Assembly: GCA_005877695.1 (NCBI GenBank)
Contig: VBOA01000011.1
Span: 1-46,641 of the forward strand
Source of the DNA: Gammaproteobacteria bacterium
GTDB taxonomy: Bacteria; Pseudomonadota; Gammaproteobacteria; Diplorickettsiales; Diplorickettsiaceae
Length of the DNA: 46,641 bases
Direction of reading: 5' to 3'
How positions within the stretch are numbered: the stretch's first letter is position 1; every line of letters starts with the position of its first letter. A program made the translations under genes and the position numbers. This document shows, piece by piece, positions 43,799 through 46,641 of this stretch. The notes beneath the pieces are model-generated. The model ran no database searches, had not been told where the DNA came from, and was given only the letters and a program-made list of their open reading frames with translations.

Positions 43799-46558
43799 CT
43801 AATTTATTAGTGAATGTAACTGGCTTTGTAATTTAGCTTGAATAGCAGTAAAATTGTCTAAACGTTCTCGTTCTAGAGTAATGATTTTTGGTGGGGCTTT
43901 TTGTATAAAAGCTGAATTGCTTAGTTTTGATTTGGATCGCGCAATTTCTTTTTCTATCTTGAGAATTTCTTTTCTTAAACGTTGTACTTCTGCTTCAATA
44001 TCAATTAAATCTTCCATAGGAATAAGTAATTCTAAGCTGCCAACTATGCCCATAGCATAATTTGTGTTTATTGCTTTTTCTGTTAACCAATTTATTTCAC
44101 TTATTTTAGCAAGATTCATTATTTCGTTAAGAAAGTGATGAGTATTCTTATAATCTTTTTTATTCCCTTTAAAAAGTAATAAAGGAATTTTTTTACCTGG
44201 GGCTATATTCATTTCAGAGCGTAGTGTGCGAATGGTATGGACAATAGTTTTTAACCAGCTTAAATCTTGCTCAGCACTACTATCTTTTTTTGTTTTATCA
44301 AACTGGGGATAAGTTTGTACCATCAGACTATTACCGGTTTTTCCAGCAAAAGGGGCTATGGTTTGCCAAATTTCTTCAGTAACAAAGGGCATTAAGGGGT
44401 GTAGTAAGCGTAAACAGCTTTCTAAAATGAAAATTAAACAGGCTAAGGTTTCTTGTTGTTCTTGATTGTTTGTATTAGTTAAAATAGGTTTAGCTAGTTC
44501 AACATACCAGTCACAATATTCATTCCAAATAAATTCATAAATCGCTTGCGCCATTAGATCAAATCGATAATCTTGAAAATGTTTATGCATTTCAGTGATA
44601 GTGTTTTGTAATAAGGAATAAAAAGCGCGATTTATGGAAAGAGTTAATGTGGACAAAGATTTAAAACTCTTTTGATTAGAAGTGTGTGTTAAAACAAAAC
44701 GGGCTGCATTCCACAGCTTATTACAAAAATTTCGATAGCCCTCAGTTCGGCTTAAATCAAAGCGTATATCACGGGTAGGAGAGGCTAATGCGCAAAAAGT
44801 GAATCGTAGAGCGTCGGTTCCTAGCGCAGGAATTCCTTGAGGAAATTGTTGTCTAGTCGCTTGTTCAATTTTTTTGGCCATTTGTGGCTGCAATAAACCT
44901 TGGGTACGTTTTATCACTAAGTCATCTACGCTAATTCCTAATATCACATCAAGGGGATCTAAAACGTTACCTTTCGATTTTGACATTTTTTGGCCTTCAT
45001 AATCCCGTATCAAGCCCGTTACATAGACTTCTTTAAAAGGAACCTTGCCCGTAAAATGGAGTCCTAGCATTAACATGCGGGCTACCCAAAAAAAGATAAT
45101 GTCAAATCCCGTTACTAAAACATTAGTGGGATAAAAAGAAATTAATTCTTTGGTAGTTTGTGGCCAACCTAAAGTAACAAAAGGCCACAGTGCTGATGAA
45201 AACCAGGTATCGAGCACATCTTCATCTTGCTTAAGCGTCATTCTAGAATCTAAAGAATATTGCTGGCGAATACTTTTTTCATCTTTCCCAACATAGAATT
45301 GACCTTGCTCATCATACCAGGCGGGAATTCGATGCCCCCACCAAAGCTGACGACTAATGCACCAATCATCAATATTTTCTAGCCATTGTAAACAAACTTT
45401 TCGCCAAGTTTCCGGGATAAAATCAAGCTCTCCTTGAGTGATGGCTAGAATTGCAGGTTTTGCTAAGGGTTGCATCGACATAAACCATTGATCAGTAAGA
45501 TAAGGTTCTATCACAACTCCAGAACGATCCCCTCGAGGAATTTTTACTAAATAAGCTTCTACCTTTTCTAAAAATCCGAGTTCTTCTAGATCACCGATGA
45601 TTTTTTTTCGTGCAGCAAAGCGTTCTAAATCACGAAATTTTTCTGGAACCTGTTCGTTAAGATGTGCATTAGGTGTAAAAATATTAATGCTAGGTAAATG
45701 ATGTCTTTGTGCTGTTGCATAATCATTAAAATCATGCGCAGGAGTGATTTTTACGCAACCGCTACCAAAGGTGGGTTCTACACATTGGTCTGCTATTATT
45801 GGAATAATACGATCAGTTAAAGGGAGTTTTATTTGTTTTCCGATATAGGCTTGATAACGAGGATCATCAGGATGTACAGCAACCGCGACATCACCAAATA
45901 AAGTTTCTGGTCTTGTAGTAGCGACTAATAAAAAATCATCGCTATTTTTTAATGGATAACGCAGAGTCCATAAATGACCTTGTTCTTCTTGGTTAATGAC
46001 TTCAAGATCAGATACTGCTGTTAAAAGCTGAGGATCCCAATTAACTAAACGTTTTCCACGATAAATAAAACCTTGTTTATATAAATCAATGAATACCTTT
46101 TCTACTGCAGCAGAAAAATGCTCATCCCGTGTAAATCGTTCTCGCGACCAATCTATAGAGGCACCCATGCAACGTAATTGCTCTGTTATCATGCCACCGG
46201 ATTTCTTTTTCCATTCCCATATGGCTTCAACAAATACTTCACGGCCTAAGTCATGTCGAGATTTTCCTTGAGCTAACAATTGACGTTCTACTACCATTTG
46301 TGTGGCTATACCTGCATGATCGGTACCGCCTTGCCATAAAACATTTTTTCCACACATGCGTTGATAGCGAATTAAGGCATCCATCAACGTTATCTGAAAA
46401 CCATGACCCATATGCAAACTTCCTGTTACATTGGGGGGGGGGAGTACAATACAGTAGGGTTCGCCTTGACCGGAAGGTTGAAAATAAGAATTCATTTCCC
46501 ATTGTTTTCGCCAATGAGCTTCTATCTTTTTAGAGTCATAATTTTTATTAATCATCAT
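43799..46558 (-). CDS. valS: Valyl-tRNA synthetase
   Basis: A 919-residue class Ia synthetase that charges tRNA-Val and edits threonine. The HIGH motif is HMGHG (in NVTGSLHMGHGFQITLM), the class I KMSKS is KMSKSKGNVLDP, the editing domain has ATTRPETLFGDVAVAVHP and GTDHAGIATQ, and the C-terminal coiled coil (IDIEAEVQRLRKEILKIEK) is typical of ValRS. Length is near that of E. coli (951). The codons for LPPPN hold ten consecutive C. ATG 46558 is followed directly by another ATG; either could start the protein. The 83 bases after it hold nothing I can support. Confidence 0.96.
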   Translation of the reverse strand: MMINKNYDSKKIEAHWRKQWEMNSYFQPSGQGEPYCIVLPPPNVTGSLHMGHGFQITLMDALIRYQRMCGKNVLWQGGTDHAGIATQMVVERQLLAQGKSRHDLGREVFVEAIWEWKKKSGGMITEQLRCMGASIDWSRERFTRDEHFSAAVEKVFIDLYKQGFIYRGKRLVNWDPQLLTAVSDLEVINQEEQGHLWTLRYPLKNSDDFLLVATTRPETLFGDVAVAVHPDDPRYQAYIGKQIKLPLTDRIIPIIADQCVEPTFGSGCVKITPAHDFNDYATAQRHHLPSINIFTPNAHLNEQVPEKFRDLERFAARKKIIGDLEELGFLEKVEAYLVKIPRGDRSGVVIEPYLTDQWFMSMQPLAKPAILAITQGELDFIPETWRKVCLQWLENIDDWCISRQLWWGHRIPAWYDEQGQFYVGKDEKSIRQQYSLDSRMTLKQDEDVLDTWFSSALWPFVTLGWPQTTKELISFYPTNVLVTGFDIIFFWVARMLMLGLHFTGKVPFKEVYVTGLIRDYEGQKMSKSKGNVLDPLDVILGISVDDLVIKRTQGLLQPQMAKKIEQATRQQFPQGIPALGTDALRFTFCALASPTRDIRFDLSRTEGYRNFCNKLWNAARFVLTHTSNQKSFKSLSTLTLSINRAFYSLLQNTITEMHKHFQDYRFDLMAQAIYEFIWNEYCDWYVELAKPILTNTNNQEQQETLACLIFILESCLRLLHPLMPFVTEEIWQTIAPFAGKTGNSLMVQTYPQFDKTKKDSSAEQDLSWLKTIVHTIRTLRSEMNIAPGKKIPLLLFKGNKKDYKNTHHFLNEIMNLAKISEINWLTEKAINTNYAMGIVGSLELLIPMEDLIDIEAEVQRLRKEILKIEKEIARSKSKLSNSAFIQKAPPKIITLERERLDNFTAIQAKLQSQLHSLIN
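46433..46442 (-). repeat. C10 tract inside valS
   Basis: Ten cytosines on the coding strand encode the end of the leucine codon and three prolines of the LPPPNVTG segment, about 40 codons into the gene. The frame is intact at this length; gain or loss of one base would destroy an essential enzyme. Confidence 0.9.
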
Positions 46559-46641
46559 GTGTTTATAGTATGCGTGGTTAACTGACAGTTCTGAGCTTTA
46601 TAAAATTTATATTTCTGACGGGATTGATTTTTATTTTTTTT

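Noticed and set aside
46089..46585. Several open frames over the 5' end of valS on both strands
   Set aside because: All lie inside or antisense to valS, whose HIGH and editing motifs are clear.

Overview
The window reads as chromosome from an AT-rich gammaproteobacterium. The mrcA / pilMNOPQ arrangement, the lpoA-yraN-diaA block, ElbB, YgfZ, LpxK and the Ara4N-lipid A enzymes are all gammaproteobacterial. The low GC, the small intact core genes and several freshly broken genes suggest a host-associated lineage, possibly Legionellales (Coxiella/Rickettsiella-like). That placement is inference; no rRNA or marker phylogeny is available here.

Layout. 1-4.4 kb: tail of a tyrosine recombinase, tRNA-Arg(ACG), then a two-component NHEJ set (Ku plus a LigD split into PE-ligase and polymerase genes) and a methyltransferase broken by two frameshifts. 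4.4-7 kb: hemW, then trmB and elbB on the opposite strand. 7-12.8 kb: lipid A genes (arnT, arnC, a stand-alone ArnA decarboxylase, and lpxK on the other strand), a 49-residue CcmD-like protein and pdxY. 12.8-15.7 kb: tRNA-Arg(CCU), an MFS transporter, an exported hypothetical and ygfZ. 15.9-21.4 kb: an archaic (Csu-type) chaperone-usher pilus cluster with four spore-coat-U subunits, preceded by a G8 tract next to the first start codon. 21.5-26.5 kb: diaA, yraN, lpoA, an Smr-domain gene and uvrD. 26.6-30.6 kb: a frameshifted lipoprotein aspartic protease/PDZ gene and a thiamine-precursor ABC transporter (ThiZ-ThiX-ThiY order of transcription) under a TPP riboswitch. 30.9-38 kb: a thioredoxin-like protein, mrcA (PBP1A) and the divergent type IV pilus operon pilM-pilN-pilO/P fusion-pilQ. 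38-46.6 kb: a FUSC-type membrane protein, hemE, a membrane protein of unknown function, nhaA, dnaQ, a frameshifted small gene and valS.

Most notable: a PilO-PilP fusion whose only plausible start is AUU behind a strong Shine-Dalgarno; three long G/C homopolymers (G8 at the pilus operon start, G8 in diaA, C10 in valS) in an AT-rich background; a TPP riboswitch with a roughly 100-nt P3 insert and with the ribosome binding site inside the aptamer; LigD and ArnA each present as separated domains; and three genes broken by single-base changes in homopolymers. No CRISPR array, rRNA or complete insertion sequence was seen. I found no clearly new multi-gene system; the best candidates for something undescribed are the pilus-operon contingency tract and the AUU-initiated PilO-P.
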